DNA from: Staphylococcus warneri
GTDB taxonomy: Bacteria; Bacillota; Bacilli; Staphylococcales; Staphylococcaceae
Direction of reading: 5' to 3'
Assembly (NCBI RefSeq): GCF_900636385.1
Contig: NZ_LR134269.1
Location: forward strand, 1,736,001 to 1,800,000
DNA length: 64,000 nucleotides
The notes beneath the pieces are model-generated. The model searched no databases, was not told the origin of the DNA, and was given only the letters and a program-made list of their open reading frames with translations. This document shows, piece after piece, positions 20,823 to 30,511 of this stretch (within the stretch, counting starts at the first letter, position 1; every line of letters starts with the position of its first letter). Made by a program: the position numbers and the translations under genes.

Positions 20823-20850
20823 TTGTAAATATTGTGTAATAAACTAAAAT
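20823..20850 (+). promoter_or_regulatory. Putative qox operon promoter
   Basis: -35 TTGTAA (20823-20828), a 16-nt spacer and -10 TAAAAT (20845-20850), 43 nt before the qoxA start. The upstream 150 bp are very AT-rich and hold no other clear element. Confidence 0.45.
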
Positions 20851-20892
20851 TAGTGGTAAGCCCTACATTTGTAGTATTAGGAGGTCAAAAAA

Positions 20893-22002
20893 GTGTCAAA
20901 ATTTAAGTCTTTGCTTCTAATGGTCGGAACACTAATTTTACTTAGTGGTTGTTCGAACATTGAAGTTTTCAATGCAAAAGGGCCAGTAGCAAGTAGTCAG
21001 AAGTTCTTGATCATCTATTCAATTATCTTCATGCTTGTTATTGTTGTCGTTGTTCTTGCTATGTTCGCATTCTTTATTTACAAGTATAGTTACAATAAGA
21101 ATGATGAATCTGGTAAGATGCACCACAATTCTTTAATTGAAACAATTTGGTTTGTGGTACCTATCATTATCGTTATTGCTTTAGCAATTCCAACTGTTAA
21201 AACATTATACGATTATGAAAAACCACCAGAAAAAGACAAGGACCCACTTGTGGTTTACGCAGTAAGCGCTGGTTACAAATGGTTCTTTGCCTACCCAGAT
21301 CAACACATCGAAACTGTTAATACATTAACAATTCCTAAAGATCGTCCAGTCGTATTCAAGTTACAAGCTATGGATACAATGACAAGTTTCTGGATTCCAC
21401 AATTAGGTGGTCAGAAATATGCCATGACTGGTATGACTATGAATTGGACATTAACAGCAGATCAAACAGGTACTTTCAGAGGTAGAAACTCAAACTTCAA
21501 CGGTGAAGGTTTCTCACGTCAAACATTTGATGTTAACTCTGTAAGCCAAAGTGATTTCAACAAATGGGTGAAAAAAGCTCAAAGTAAGAAAACGTTAGAT
21601 CAAGATACATTTGATAAACAAATCTTACCAAGCACACCTAACAAAGAATTAACGTTTAATGGTACTCATATGGCGTTCGTTGACCCTGCAGCTGATCCTG
21701 AGTATATCTTCTACGCATACAAACGTTATAACTACGTTCAGAAAGATCCTAACTTCGTTGACGAAAAAGATCTTTATAAAGATGTAAAAGATAAACCAGT
21801 GAAACCAGCACGTAAGGTTACTATTTCAAACGCTAACTACAAACGTCATGGTATGACACCAATGATTCTTGGCAACAATGAAAAATACGACAATGAATTC
21901 AAGAAGAAAGAAAAACACAATTCTAAGGAAATGGAAAAAATTTCCAAAGAAGCAAAAGACGATAGTCCGTCTAAAAAAGATGATCATGGAGGTGGACATT
22001 AA
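20893..22002 (+). CDS. qoxA: Quinol oxidase subunit II QoxA
   Basis: 369-residue lipoprotein. The signal peptide ends in the lipobox LLSGC (Cys20). Two membrane helices and an extracellular cupredoxin domain follow. The CuA ligands of cytochrome c oxidases are absent, as expected for a menaquinol oxidase. The tail is rich in Lys, Asp, Gly and His. Translation starts at GTG 20893 with AGGAGG 6-7 nt upstream. First gene of qoxABCD; its stop codon overlaps the qoxB start. Confidence 0.97.
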   Translation: MSKFKSLLLMVGTLILLSGCSNIEVFNAKGPVASSQKFLIIYSIIFMLVIVVVVLAMFAFFIYKYSYNKNDESGKMHHNSLIETIWFVVPIIIVIALAIPTVKTLYDYEKPPEKDKDPLVVYAVSAGYKWFFAYPDQHIETVNTLTIPKDRPVVFKLQAMDTMTSFWIPQLGGQKYAMTGMTMNWTLTADQTGTFRGRNSNFNGEGFSRQTFDVNSVSQSDFNKWVKKAQSKKTLDQDTFDKQILPSTPNKELTFNGTHMAFVDPAADPEYIFYAYKRYNYVQKDPNFVDEKDLYKDVKDKPVKPARKVTISNANYKRHGMTPMILGNNEKYDNEFKKKEKHNSKEMEKISKEAKDDSPSKKDDHGGGH

Positions 22003-23990
22003 TGAATTTTCCATGGGATCAATTAATCGTTAAAGGTAACTGGATGATTACAATGGCACAAATTGGTGCGCCATTCTTAGTTATCGGCCTTATAGCGGTA
22101 ATTACGTATTTCAAATTATGGAAATATCTTTATAAAGAATGGTTCACATCCGTAGACCATAAAAAAATCGGTGTTATGTATTTAATCTGTGCCGTATTAA
22201 TGTTCGTCCGTGGTGGTATTGACGCGTTACTTATTCGTACGCAATTAACTATTCCAGATAACAAATTCTTGGAATCAAATCACTACAATGAAATTTTCAG
22301 TACGCACGGCGTTATCATGATTATATTCATGGCTATGCCATTTATCTTTGGTTTATGGAATATTGTTGTTCCTTTACAAATTGGTGCACGTGATGTTGCC
22401 TTCCCTGTAATGAACAACGTAAGTTTCTGGCTATTCTTTGCTGGTATGATTTTATTCAACCTATCATTTATCATAGGTGGATCACCAGCTGCTGGTTGGA
22501 CAAACTATGCACCACTTGCTGGTGAATTTAGTCCTGGTCCAGGTGTTAACTACTATCTAGTTGCAATTCAAATCTCCGGTTTAGGTACTTTAATGACCGG
22601 TATCAACTTCTTTGTAACAATCTTAAGATGTAAAACACCAACAATGAAGTTTATGCAAATGCCAATGTTTACTGTAACAACATTCATTACTACTTTAATC
22701 GTTATCTTAGCTTTCCCTGTATTAACAGTGGCTTTAGCTTTAATGACAGTAGATAGAGTGTTTGGAACAGCATTCTTTACAGTTGCAGATGGCGGTATGC
22801 CTATGTTATGGGCGAACTTCTTCTGGGTATGGGGGCACCCTGAAGTATATATCGTTATCTTACCTGCATTTGGTATTTACTCTGAAATTATTCCAACATT
22901 TGCGCGTAAACGCTTGTTCGGTCATCAAAGCATGGTCTGGGCAACTGCTGGTATCGCGTTCTTAAGTTTCTTAGTTTGGGTTCACCATTTCTTCACAATG
23001 GGTAATGGTGCTTTAATCAACTCATTCTTCTCAATTTCAACAATGTTAATCGGTGTACCTACCGGCGTTAAGCTATTCAACTGGCTATTAACATTGTATA
23101 AAGGTCGAATTACTTTTGAGTCACCGATGTTATTCTCATTAGCATTCATCCCTAACTTCCTATTAGGTGGGGTTACTGGTGTAATGTTAGCGATGGCATC
23201 AGCTGACTATCAATATCACAACACTTATTTCTTAGTAGCTCACTTCCACTATACATTGGTTACTGGTGTAGTATTTGCCTGCTTAGCTGGTTTAATCTTC
23301 TGGTATCCAAAAATGATGGGCTACAAATTAAACGAAACGTTAAACAAATGGTGCTTCTGGTTCTTCATGATCGGATTTAACGTTTGTTTCTTACCACAAT
23401 TCATCCTTGGATTAGATGGTATGCCACGTCGTTTATACACTTATATGCCTTCTGATGGTTGGTTCTTATTGAACTTCATTTCAACTATCGGTGCTTTATT
23501 AATGGCAATTGGTTTCTTATTCTTAGTGGTAAGCATTGTTTACAGTCACATTAAAGCGCCACGTGAAGCTACAGGCGATAACTGGGATGGCCTTGGTCGT
23601 ACATTAGAGTGGACTACTGCTTCAGCAATTCCACCTAAATACAACTTTGCTGTCACTCCAAATTGGAATGACTATGATACATTTGTAGATATGAAGGAAC
23701 ATGGTCGTCATTATTTAGACAACCATAATTACAAAGATATTCATATGCCAAATGACACTCCAGTTGGTTTCTGGATGGGTATCTTCTTCACAATTGGTGG
23801 TTTCTTCTTAATCTTTGAAACAATCATTCCAGCGGCTATCTGCTTAGCAGGTATCTTTGGTACTATGATTTGGAGAAGTTTCCAAATCGACCACGGTTAC
23901 CATATCCCTGCTTCTGAAGTAGCTGAAACTGAGGCTCGTTTAAGAGAAGCACGAATTAAAGAAAGGGAGGCTGTAAGTCATGAGTCATGA
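22002..23990 (+). CDS. qoxB: Quinol oxidase subunit I QoxB
   Basis: 662 residues with about 14-15 membrane helices. Catalytic subunit of the aa3-type quinol oxidase, carrying low-spin haem, high-spin haem and CuB. The ligand motifs are intact: FSTHGVIMI (haem His), [15 protein letters not shown] (CuB His crosslinked to Tyr), WVHHFFTMG (two CuB His) and VAHFHYTLV (haem His pair). It overlaps qoxA by one nucleotide and qoxC by 11 nt. Confidence 0.98.
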   Translation: MNFPWDQLIVKGNWMITMAQIGAPFLVIGLIAVITYFKLWKYLYKEWFTSVDHKKIGVMYLICAVLMFVRGGIDALLIRTQLTIPDNKFLESNHYNEIFSTHGVIMIIFMAMPFIFGLWNIVVPLQIGARDVAFPVMNNVSFWLFFAGMILFNLSFIIGGSPAAGWTNYAPLAGEFSPGPGVNYYLVAIQISGLGTLMTGINFFVTILRCKTPTMKFMQMPMFTVTTFITTLIVILAFPVLTVALALMTVDRVFGTAFFTVADGGMPMLWANFFWVWGHPEVYIVILPAFGIYSEIIPTFARKRLFGHQSMVWATAGIAFLSFLVWVHHFFTMGNGALINSFFSISTMLIGVPTGVKLFNWLLTLYKGRITFESPMLFSLAFIPNFLLGGVTGVMLAMASADYQYHNTYFLVAHFHYTLVTGVVFACLAGLIFWYPKMMGYKLNETLNKWCFWFFMIGFNVCFLPQFILGLDGMPRRLYTYMPSDGWFLLNFISTIGALLMAIGFLFLVVSIVYSHIKAPREATGDNWDGLGRTLEWTTASAIPPKYNFAVTPNWNDYDTFVDMKEHGRHYLDNHNYKDIHMPNDTPVGFWMGIFFTIGGFFLIFETIIPAAICLAGIFGTMIWRSFQIDHGYHIPASEVAETEARLREARIKEREAVSHES

Positions 23991-24585
23991 TACTAATACA
24001 ATCGATTCACGTACGCATGAAGGCGAATTAAATAAACTTGGCTTTTGGATTTTCCTTACAGCCGAATTCGCGTTATTCGGTACCCTATTCGCAACGTTAT
24101 TAACTTTGCAACACGGTGGCGATTACGCTGGCAAGATGACTACAGAATTATTTGAATTACCATTAGTTTTAATAATGACATTTGCGTTATTATTAAGTTC
24201 ATATACATGTGGTATTGCAATTTACTACATGCGTAAAGAAAAACAAAACTTAATGATGTTTTGGATGATTCTTACTGTACTACTAGGGCTTGTATTCGTA
24301 GGTTTCGAAATCTACGAATTCGCACATTATGCAACTGAAGGTGTTAACCCTACTATTGGTTCCTTCTGGTCTAGTTTCTTTATTCTTTTAGGAACTCATG
24401 GTTGTCACGTTTCAGTTGGTATTGTTTGGATTATTTGTTTATTAATTCAAATTGGTACTCGTGGTTTGGATTCATATAATGCTCCAAAATTATTTATAGT
24501 AAGTTTATACTGGCACTTCTTAGATGTTGTTTGGATCTTCATCTTCACTGCCGTATATATGATAGGGATGGTGTATAGCGGATGA
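23980..24585 (+). CDS. qoxC: Quinol oxidase subunit III QoxC
   Basis: 201 residues with five membrane helices, the standard subunit III. Typical motifs are [15 protein letters not shown] near the N-terminus and [11 protein letters not shown] near residue 138. The ATG overlaps the qoxB end and it overlaps qoxD by 4 nt (ATGA). It stabilises the oxidase complex in the membrane. Confidence 0.97.
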   Translation: MSHDTNTIDSRTHEGELNKLGFWIFLTAEFALFGTLFATLLTLQHGGDYAGKMTTELFELPLVLIMTFALLLSSYTCGIAIYYMRKEKQNLMMFWMILTVLLGLVFVGFEIYEFAHYATEGVNPTIGSFWSSFFILLGTHGCHVSVGIVWIICLLIQIGTRGLDSYNAPKLFIVSLYWHFLDVVWIFIFTAVYMIGMVYSG

Positions 24586-24872
24586 ATACAATCGTAAAAC
24601 ATACTGTCGGATTTATTGCTTCTATCGTATTAACGCTTTTAGCAGTTTTCGTAACTCTATACACATCAATGACTTTCCATGCTAAAGTAACAATTATTTT
24701 TGGATTTGCATTTATCCAAGCTGCAGTTCAATTATTAATGTTCATGCACTTGACTGAAGGTAAAGACGGTCGTGTGCAATCATTCAAAGTTATCTTTGCA
24801 ATTATCATAACTCTTGCTATCGTTGTCGGTACGTATTGGGTTATGCAAGGTGGTCACTCACACCACTTATAA
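24582..24872 (+). CDS. qoxD: Quinol oxidase subunit IV QoxD
   Basis: 96 residues with three membrane helices and a His-rich C-terminus (GGHSHHL). Subunit IV assists assembly of the CuB site in relatives. It is the last gene of the operon and ends 23 bp before the terminator. Confidence 0.96.
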   Translation: MNTIVKHTVGFIASIVLTLLAVFVTLYTSMTFHAKVTIIFGFAFIQAAVQLLMFMHLTEGKDGRVQSFKVIFAIIITLAIVVGTYWVMQGGHSHHL

Positions 24873-24895
24873 AAAGTATAGAAATCATACTTTTA

Positions 24896-24926
24896 GACCT
24901 GTTAGCATTTGCTAGCAGGTCTTTTT
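24896..24926 (+). terminator. qox operon terminator
   Basis: Stem GACCTGTTAGC (24896-24906) with GCTAGCAGGTC (24911-24921), one G-T pair, followed by T5. A weaker hairpin (AAAGTAT / ATACTTT) lies just upstream. Confidence 0.88.
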
Positions 24927-24971
24927 TGCGTCAAAATATAATTACTTACTATTTTTAAGGAGAAGATGAAC

Positions 24972-25880
24972 ATGACGATATCATTGATTATAGATACAGA
25001 TCCTGGTATTGATGATGCGGCAGCTATTAGCTTAGCGCTCAATCACCCGCAATTAGATGTAAAAATGATTACAACGGTAAATGGTAATGTGAATATTGAT
25101 AAAACAACTGCTAACGCTTTAAAATTAAAATATTTTTTCAATAGTCATGTGCCTGTTTTTAAAGGCGCATCACGTCCATTAATTTCAAATCCTGTTGATG
25201 CAGCTGAAGTTCATGGGGATTCTGGTATGGATGGCTATGATTTTAAATCTCCTACAGATGAAAAAATTTCACCTATGAACGCTATCGAAGCCATGAAAAA
25301 TGTATTAAAGGAAAGCACTTCCCCCATTACTATTGTTGCTATTGGACCATTAACAAATATTGCGCTTCTACTTGCTACCTATCCAGAAATCAAATCAAAG
25401 ATTAAGCAAATTGTAATTATGGGTGGTAGTAGCGGCAGAGGTAACGTTACACCTCTTGCAGAATTTAATATATATTGCGACCCTGAAGCAGCTAATATTG
25501 TTTTTAACTCTCAACTTCCTTTGGTTATGATTGGATTAGATTTAGCACGTCAAGCCATGTTTTCCCATGAATTTATAGAAAAAATAAAAGCAACGAATCA
25601 GACTGGTGATATGTTATCTCAATTGTTCCAACATTATCGAACTGAAAATGTTCATGAAGGTCTCAAATTATATGATGTATTCACTATTTTATATTTAATA
25701 GATGCTGATCTATTTAATGTATTTGATGCAAATGTTCAAATAGAATTACAATGTATACTTACTAAAGGGGCAACTGTTGTAGACTTTAATTCAATAGAAC
25801 CTAACTGTCAGGTTGTTCATTCCCCTATTTCAAATTATTATCAACATGCGTTTTTACAAGCGCTTGCTCATTGTAAATAA
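24972..25880 (+). CDS. Nucleoside hydrolase of the IunH family
   Basis: 302 residues from ATG 24972, which has AAGGAG 9 nt upstream; the ATG two codons earlier is too close to that site. The family signature DTDPGIDDAAA near residue 8 gives the Ca-binding Asp cluster. VAIGPLTNIALLL and the late LYDVFTILYLID with the catalytic region are also typical. It releases ribose from purine or pyrimidine nucleosides, so it belongs to salvage. The preference among inosine, uridine and others cannot be told from sequence. Single-gene unit. Confidence 0.88.
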   Translation: MTISLIIDTDPGIDDAAAISLALNHPQLDVKMITTVNGNVNIDKTTANALKLKYFFNSHVPVFKGASRPLISNPVDAAEVHGDSGMDGYDFKSPTDEKISPMNAIEAMKNVLKESTSPITIVAIGPLTNIALLLATYPEIKSKIKQIVIMGGSSGRGNVTPLAEFNIYCDPEAANIVFNSQLPLVMIGLDLARQAMFSHEFIEKIKATNQTGDMLSQLFQHYRTENVHEGLKLYDVFTILYLIDADLFNVFDANVQIELQCILTKGATVVDFNSIEPNCQVVHSPISNYYQHAFLQALAHCK

Positions 25881-25883
25881 ATC

Positions 25884-25930
25884 AAAAACGCACATGTCGT
25901 ATGTCTCATAGACAACAACATGTGCGTTTA
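25884..25930. terminator. Bidirectional terminator between the nucleoside hydrolase and fmtA
   Basis: Perfect 12-bp stem AAACGCACATGT (25886-25897) with ACATGTGCGTTT (25918-25929). The minus-strand tail is T5, making it strongest for fmtA. Confidence 0.8.
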
Positions 25931-25947
25931 TATTTATATCATTATCA

Positions 25948-27153
25948 TTACTTCACTTGAATTCCAGGAACATTATATTGCTTTTTCTGATGAAGCATAT
26001 CATAGAATACATGTTTCATTTTATTCTCATTTGTTTCATCTGCTGTTTCGCCTTCAACAGTTAAGTTGCTTGCTAATATCACGATATATTTATCATTGTA
26101 ATATACTGTGAATTTTTGTCCGAAGAATACACCATTGACTCGGTTCATGGTTGGCGTAACATAAAAACCGTATCGGTATTCCTTAGGATATTGTTTTGTA
26201 CCAAATTCATGAAGTAATGGATTCGTTACATCCGCATCAAATATTTTATAATGTTGTAAAGCAAGTATTAATTGCCCCATATCATGAGGTGCCATATATA
26301 AATTACCTGCACCATAATATTGATCAAGAATTTTAGGATGCATTAAAGAGAATTTATTATGATTGATTTTATAACCCCTAGCCATATACTTTTGATATAC
26401 TTTCTCATCAAAGAAAGCACTATGTTTTAATTTAAAAGGATTGGCTAGTCTACTATAATAATTTTCAACATAAGGTTTATGAGTTACTTTTTCAATTACT
26501 TTCGCAAGGACTAAATAATTGCCATCATTATATTGATGCTTATGATAAAATTTGTCATCAATGCCTTTTTGCTGAATTGATTTAACAGCTTGATCTAGAT
26601 TTTTAATATTTGTAGATGCTTCATATTTATGTAGACCACTCTCATGTAGCATCAAATCTTTTAGCGTTATCTCTTTGCTTGTTTTAAACCAAGGTAAGTA
26701 TTTTGTCACGGGGTCATTGATATTGACCTTATTTTCAACTTCAAGTTGTTTTAACATTAATCCAGTAGTGAATTTTTGAGAAGACCCAATTAAATACATC
26801 GTATTAGCTGAATTTTTTTCACCATTTTCGAAGTTTTTAAATCCATAACCTTTATCTAATTTAACTTTTCCGTTTTCAAATACAGTTGCAGTTCCATTAA
26901 AGTTAGTTGCTTTCAAATAATTATTGATATCTTTGTATACAGGATTTTTCTTATCCATCACATTTTTTAGTTTCTTAGGTGCCTTCTCATGTTTATCTTT
27001 TTTCAATATGTAAGTTTCATTATCGTTTTTTTGAAAAATACGACTGTCTGTTTGTAAGTATTCGCTCCATTTTCTCCCAAATATAATCATTAATACAATA
27101 AGTATTACTAATACTATTATGAAAAATATAATTTTAGTCTTATTCAGTTTCAT
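25948..27153 (-). CDS. fmtA: FmtA-like serine hydrolase (penicillin-recognising / teichoic acid esterase)
   Basis: 401 residues from ATG 27153 behind AGGTGAGG. A 25-residue N-terminal membrane anchor is followed by a class C beta-lactamase-like domain. The nucleophile motif SxxK is Ser124-Ser-Gln-Lys127 in LIGSSQKF, and the second motif Tyr208-Asn-Asp lies in YNDGNYLV. Both match the corresponding S. aureus FmtA sites. S. aureus FmtA removes D-alanine from teichoic acids and affects methicillin resistance. Overall similarity and position next to the iunH-type gene and lcpB support orthology. An 889-bp gap separates it from the divergent lcpB. Confidence 0.88.
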   Translation of the reverse strand: MKLNKTKIIFFIIVLVILIVLMIIFGRKWSEYLQTDSRIFQKNDNETYILKKDKHEKAPKKLKNVMDKKNPVYKDINNYLKATNFNGTATVFENGKVKLDKGYGFKNFENGEKNSANTMYLIGSSQKFTTGLMLKQLEVENKVNINDPVTKYLPWFKTSKEITLKDLMLHESGLHKYEASTNIKNLDQAVKSIQQKGIDDKFYHKHQYNDGNYLVLAKVIEKVTHKPYVENYYSRLANPFKLKHSAFFDEKVYQKYMARGYKINHNKFSLMHPKILDQYYGAGNLYMAPHDMGQLILALQHYKIFDADVTNPLLHEFGTKQYPKEYRYGFYVTPTMNRVNGVFFGQKFTVYYNDKYIVILASNLTVEGETADETNENKMKHVFYDMLHQKKQYNVPGIQVK

Positions 27154-28042
27154 GTTATTATTTGCCTCACCTGTTAATATCAATATTTTTCTTCAATATA
27201 AAATTTTGATATTATGACAATCATTTTTTATATCCATAATACTCCTAGAAAAATATTTAAATTAATCTATTATTTTTTTCTTTCTCAAATACAGAAGTAA
27301 CACAACACTATCTTATTCAATTTTAAACTTACTTACACCATCCCCTTTTTAATCAGAAAATCAACTATAATATTAATGCACACTTATCAAGTAAATGAAA
27401 TATAGTTAGTTAGTATAGTATTCATTTTATACACTATGCATAATTATAACGTATATCCCTTTTTAAATCACTTTAATTAAATGATACCTCTATAAAAAAT
27501 TATTTCCATTGTACTTTAGTACCATAAAGCTAAAATGTGTATTAAAATTTTATTAAAGTGCGCAGATATATTACTAAATGTGTGTACGTAGTCTACTAAA
27601 AATATGTTCTTCAATTTAATCATTTATCAATACTTAACAGCTAGTCATCGAAAAATAAAATCATAGTATATAAATAAGGTATAATTATGCAAAATAATAT
27701 GCATTGCTAAAAGATATAATCAAGAAGTCTATAAACCATTAACTCTATATCACATACTCATTCAATTATTTGTTACATAATAATCAATTTCAGTTTTTTT
27801 CTATAAATTCACAATAAATATAACTCTCTTATCACACTTAATACTTGGAATCATTTATAATATGAGATGTAAATTAAATTTTAAGAATGTAATAATTTTG
27901 TATATGTATGTGTTGTAATTTTAACTATAAAGTAATACAATTTAAGGCTATAGTGTGGAAAATAAATAACAACGATACCAAGAAACAACATAACTTTTAA
28001 TAAAATAAAAAAATAAGTTTATACTATTTAGGAGCAACAAAT
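27154..28042. other. Long AT-rich intergenic region between fmtA and lcpB
   Basis: 889 bp with no convincing open frame, terminator or known RNA. It is extremely AT-rich. A short palindrome ATGCA...TGCAT sits near 27693-27710 just after a TATAAT-like hexamer (27678-27683). Promoters for both divergent genes must lie here; TTTATACTATT about 25 nt before lcpB is a possible -10 region. Confidence 0.5.
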
Positions 28043-29275
28043 ATGAATAAATTTTTTAAATTCTTTTTAATTCTACTAACCTTCGCTCTTATTGCAATTC
28101 CTGTTGTTTTTGCTAATAATCTTTTCAAATCATCGGAGAAAGCATTTGAATCTTCTCAAGATAAAAGTAACGCTGATCGGCAATCTAACTTAAGAAGTTC
28201 AAAAATCGACCCTGAAAAAGATCCAATCTCTATCTTATTCTTAGGTATCGATGATAATGAAGGCCGTGAAAAAAATGGTCAGAGTTTGGAGCATTCAAGA
28301 TCAGATGCAATGATTTTGTCCACTTTCAATCAAGAAAAACATCAAATCAGAATGTTAAGTATACCTCGTGATACAATTAGTTATATCCCTAAAGTAGGCT
28401 ATTATGACAAAATAACTCACGCTCACGCATATGGAGGGCCTATTGCTGCTATGGATTCAGTAGAAGCAACAATGAATGTACCCGTTGATTATTATGCACG
28501 TGTTAATATGAAGGCATTCGTTCAAGCTGTTGATGAACTCGGTGGTATATATTATGACGTACCCTATAATTTAAATGAACCAAATAGTGATGATACTGGA
28601 AGAATTAAAATTAAGAAAGGCTACCAAAAGTTAAATGGTGATGAAGCTTTAGCTGTTGCTAGAACACGCCACCATGATTCTGATTTAAAACGTGGTCAAC
28701 GTCAAATGGACTTAATTAAAATCTTATTCCAAAAAGCACAGACACTAGATTCATTTGATAAGTTAGACGAAGTCATTAGTATTGTAGGAAAAAATGCAAA
28801 ACATAACTTAACTAAATCTGAAATTAAATCATTAGCTAAAATGTATTTATCTGATAGTGTAGAGATGAAAAAATCACAACTAGAAGGTAAAGACGATATG
28901 TTAGATAATATTTATTATTACAATCCGAGCATTAAGAGCATTCAAAAATATTCAAATATCTTGCGCTCTGATTTAGGGTTATCTAAAATTACAGATAAAG
29001 ATGACTTCTTAAATCAAAGAGTCATTGACCATTATGGTTCATTAGTTCCATTAACTAAACTAGATGACTCGTTATTAAGAAAAGCACAAAATGATACAAC
29101 AGATAAAAAGCATAAAAAAGATAACAGTAACGACACGAATCAACAATCAGATAATAACAATGAGCAATCTCAAAGCAACGATATGAACGAACAACAACCA
29201 AATGAAACAGTTAATAATCAAAACAATCAACAATCGACACAACAAGGTCAAGAAATTGATACAACTGCTTATTAA
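28043..29275 (+). CDS. lcpB: LytR-CpsA-Psr family glycopolymer ligase LcpB
   Basis: 410 residues. An N-terminal membrane anchor (about residues 4-25) is followed by an extracellular LCP domain. Conserved motifs are ILFLGIDDNEG, RSDAMIL, LSIPRDT and the Arg-rich RTRHHDSDLKRGQRQ, which contact polyprenyl phosphate. LCP enzymes attach wall teichoic acid or capsule to peptidoglycan. The C-terminal 75 residues are low-complexity Asn, Gln, Asp and Lys. Position next to fmtA and the DUF2538 gene matches S. aureus lcpB. AGGAG precedes the ATG. Confidence 0.92.
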   Translation: MNKFFKFFLILLTFALIAIPVVFANNLFKSSEKAFESSQDKSNADRQSNLRSSKIDPEKDPISILFLGIDDNEGREKNGQSLEHSRSDAMILSTFNQEKHQIRMLSIPRDTISYIPKVGYYDKITHAHAYGGPIAAMDSVEATMNVPVDYYARVNMKAFVQAVDELGGIYYDVPYNLNEPNSDDTGRIKIKKGYQKLNGDEALAVARTRHHDSDLKRGQRQMDLIKILFQKAQTLDSFDKLDEVISIVGKNAKHNLTKSEIKSLAKMYLSDSVEMKKSQLEGKDDMLDNIYYYNPSIKSIQKYSNILRSDLGLSKITDKDDFLNQRVIDHYGSLVPLTKLDDSLLRKAQNDTTDKKHKKDNSNDTNQQSDNNNEQSQSNDMNEQQPNETVNNQNNQQSTQQGQEIDTTAY

Positions 29276-29310
29276 TCCAGTTATATAGTGATATGAAAGG
29301 AGTTGCTAAG

Positions 29311-29781
29311 ATGTCACGAAAAACATATGAAAAGATAGCCAATATCAATGGTATGTTTAATGTTTTAGAACAACAAATTATTCATAGTAAAGACATGGCT
29401 TTATTTAGAAATGAATTTTTCTATGTGAATCATGAACATAGAGAAAATTATGAAGCACTACTTATTTATTATAAAGAAAGTAATCATAATCCCGTTGTAG
29501 ATGGTGCATGTTACATCGTAGCGCTTCCAGAAATTTTTAATAAAGTTGATATTTTCGAATCAGAACTACCATTTTCTTGGGTATATGATGAAAATGGTAT
29601 AACCGAAGAAATGAAAAGTATTAGTGTTCCCTTACAATATTTAATTGCGGCAGCACTTGAGGTAACGGATGTAACACTATTTAAACCATCAGGGTTTACG
29701 ATGGGAATGAATAATTGGAATATAGCTCAAATGAGAATATTTTGGCAATATACCGCAATTATTAGAAAAGAAGCTTTATAA
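29311..29781 (+). CDS. DUF2538 family protein
   Basis: 156 residues from ATG 29311, chosen because AAAGGAG lies about 8 nt upstream; an ATG at 29293 precedes that site. The soluble protein begins MSRKTYEKIANINGMFNVLE and has no signal peptide. It fits the staphylococcal DUF2538 family, whose function is unknown. It follows lcpB by 35 bp with no terminator between, so the two are probably co-transcribed. Confidence 0.8.
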   Translation: MSRKTYEKIANINGMFNVLEQQIIHSKDMALFRNEFFYVNHEHRENYEALLIYYKESNHNPVVDGACYIVALPEIFNKVDIFESELPFSWVYDENGITEEMKSISVPLQYLIAAALEVTDVTLFKPSGFTMGMNNWNIAQMRIFWQYTAIIRKEAL

Positions 29782-29796
29782 AATAACAGATTATCA

Positions 29797-29838
29797 TAGG
29801 GAAGAAGACATCAAACCATTCGTCTTCTTCCCTATTTT
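29797..29838 (+). terminator. Terminator of the lcpB-DUF2538 unit
   Basis: 13-bp stem TAGGGAAGAAGAC (29797-29809) with GTCTTCTTCCCTA (29822-29834), then TTTTA. Confidence 0.88.
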
Positions 29839-29858
29839 ATATCCAAAGGAGATTAAAT

Positions 29859-30290
29859 ATGTTTAATGAAGTGACAAATGATCAAATGTTACAAGATTGT
29901 TTTAAAATTAGAAAAGAGGTGTTTGTTAAAGAACAACATGTTCCAGAAGACAATGAAATTGATAAATATGAAAACGAGGCAATACATATTATTGGTTACA
30001 ACGAAGATAATCTACCAATTGCTACGGCACGCATACGAATGTTAAATGAAGAAATAGGTAAAGTTGAACGTGTTGCAATTCTAAAAGAATATAGAGGCTT
30101 AGGTTTAGGTTTAAAATTATTACAATTTGTGGAAAAAATTGCTCATACATATCAACTTACATTCTTAACGATGCACGCACAATATTATGCTATACCATTC
30201 TATGAAAAGTTAGGTTATAGCACTTCAGGACAACCATTTTATGAAGAAAATATTAAACATATTGTTATGGATAAAAATATGAATACTTGA
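29859..30290 (+). CDS. GNAT family N-acetyltransferase
   Basis: 143 residues. The GNAT acetyl-CoA loop is seen as VAILKEYRGLGLGLKLLQF (about residues 71-89), preceded by RIRMLNEEIGKVERV. It resembles ElaA/YjcF-type small acetyltransferases in starting with a variable acceptor region (CFKIRKEVFVKEQHVPE). AAAGGAG precedes the ATG. The substrate is unknown. It lies between the lcpB unit and atl, as in S. aureus. Confidence 0.85.
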   Translation: MFNEVTNDQMLQDCFKIRKEVFVKEQHVPEDNEIDKYENEAIHIIGYNEDNLPIATARIRMLNEEIGKVERVAILKEYRGLGLGLKLLQFVEKIAHTYQLTFLTMHAQYYAIPFYEKLGYSTSGQPFYEENIKHIVMDKNMNT

Positions 30291-30468
30291 TGGCTAAATC
30301 TCACTAAATATTTTGTAATATTTCATTAAACTCAAATTAATAATTTTTATGAAATTACTTGCGTACCATCAATGTTTAAAGCCCTTACATCTCTGCCACA
30401 CCAAATTTTTATAGGTTAAAATTCTATTACAAATCTGTTAAAAGACGTACACGTACCTATTCTCATAC

Positions 30469-30474
30469 TATAAT
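30469..30474 (+). promoter_or_regulatory. Probable atl -10 element
   Basis: A perfect TATAAT 37 nt before the atl start codon. No good -35 hexamer is seen at 16-18 nt, so an activator or an upstream element may matter. Confidence 0.4.
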
Positions 30475-30511
30475 TAATACAAATTCAAAAGATACAAGGA
30501 GTAATTATATA

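Noticed and set aside
25935-25955. TATCATTATCATTA resembling a Fur box
   Set aside because: It lies at the 3' end of fmtA next to a terminator, away from any start; similarity is expected in AT-rich DNA.
27678-27710. TATAAT followed by ATGCA...TGCAT palindrome in the fmtA-lcpB gap as an RNA gene
   Set aside because: No terminator or conserved structure follows; such hexamers are frequent in DNA this AT-rich.
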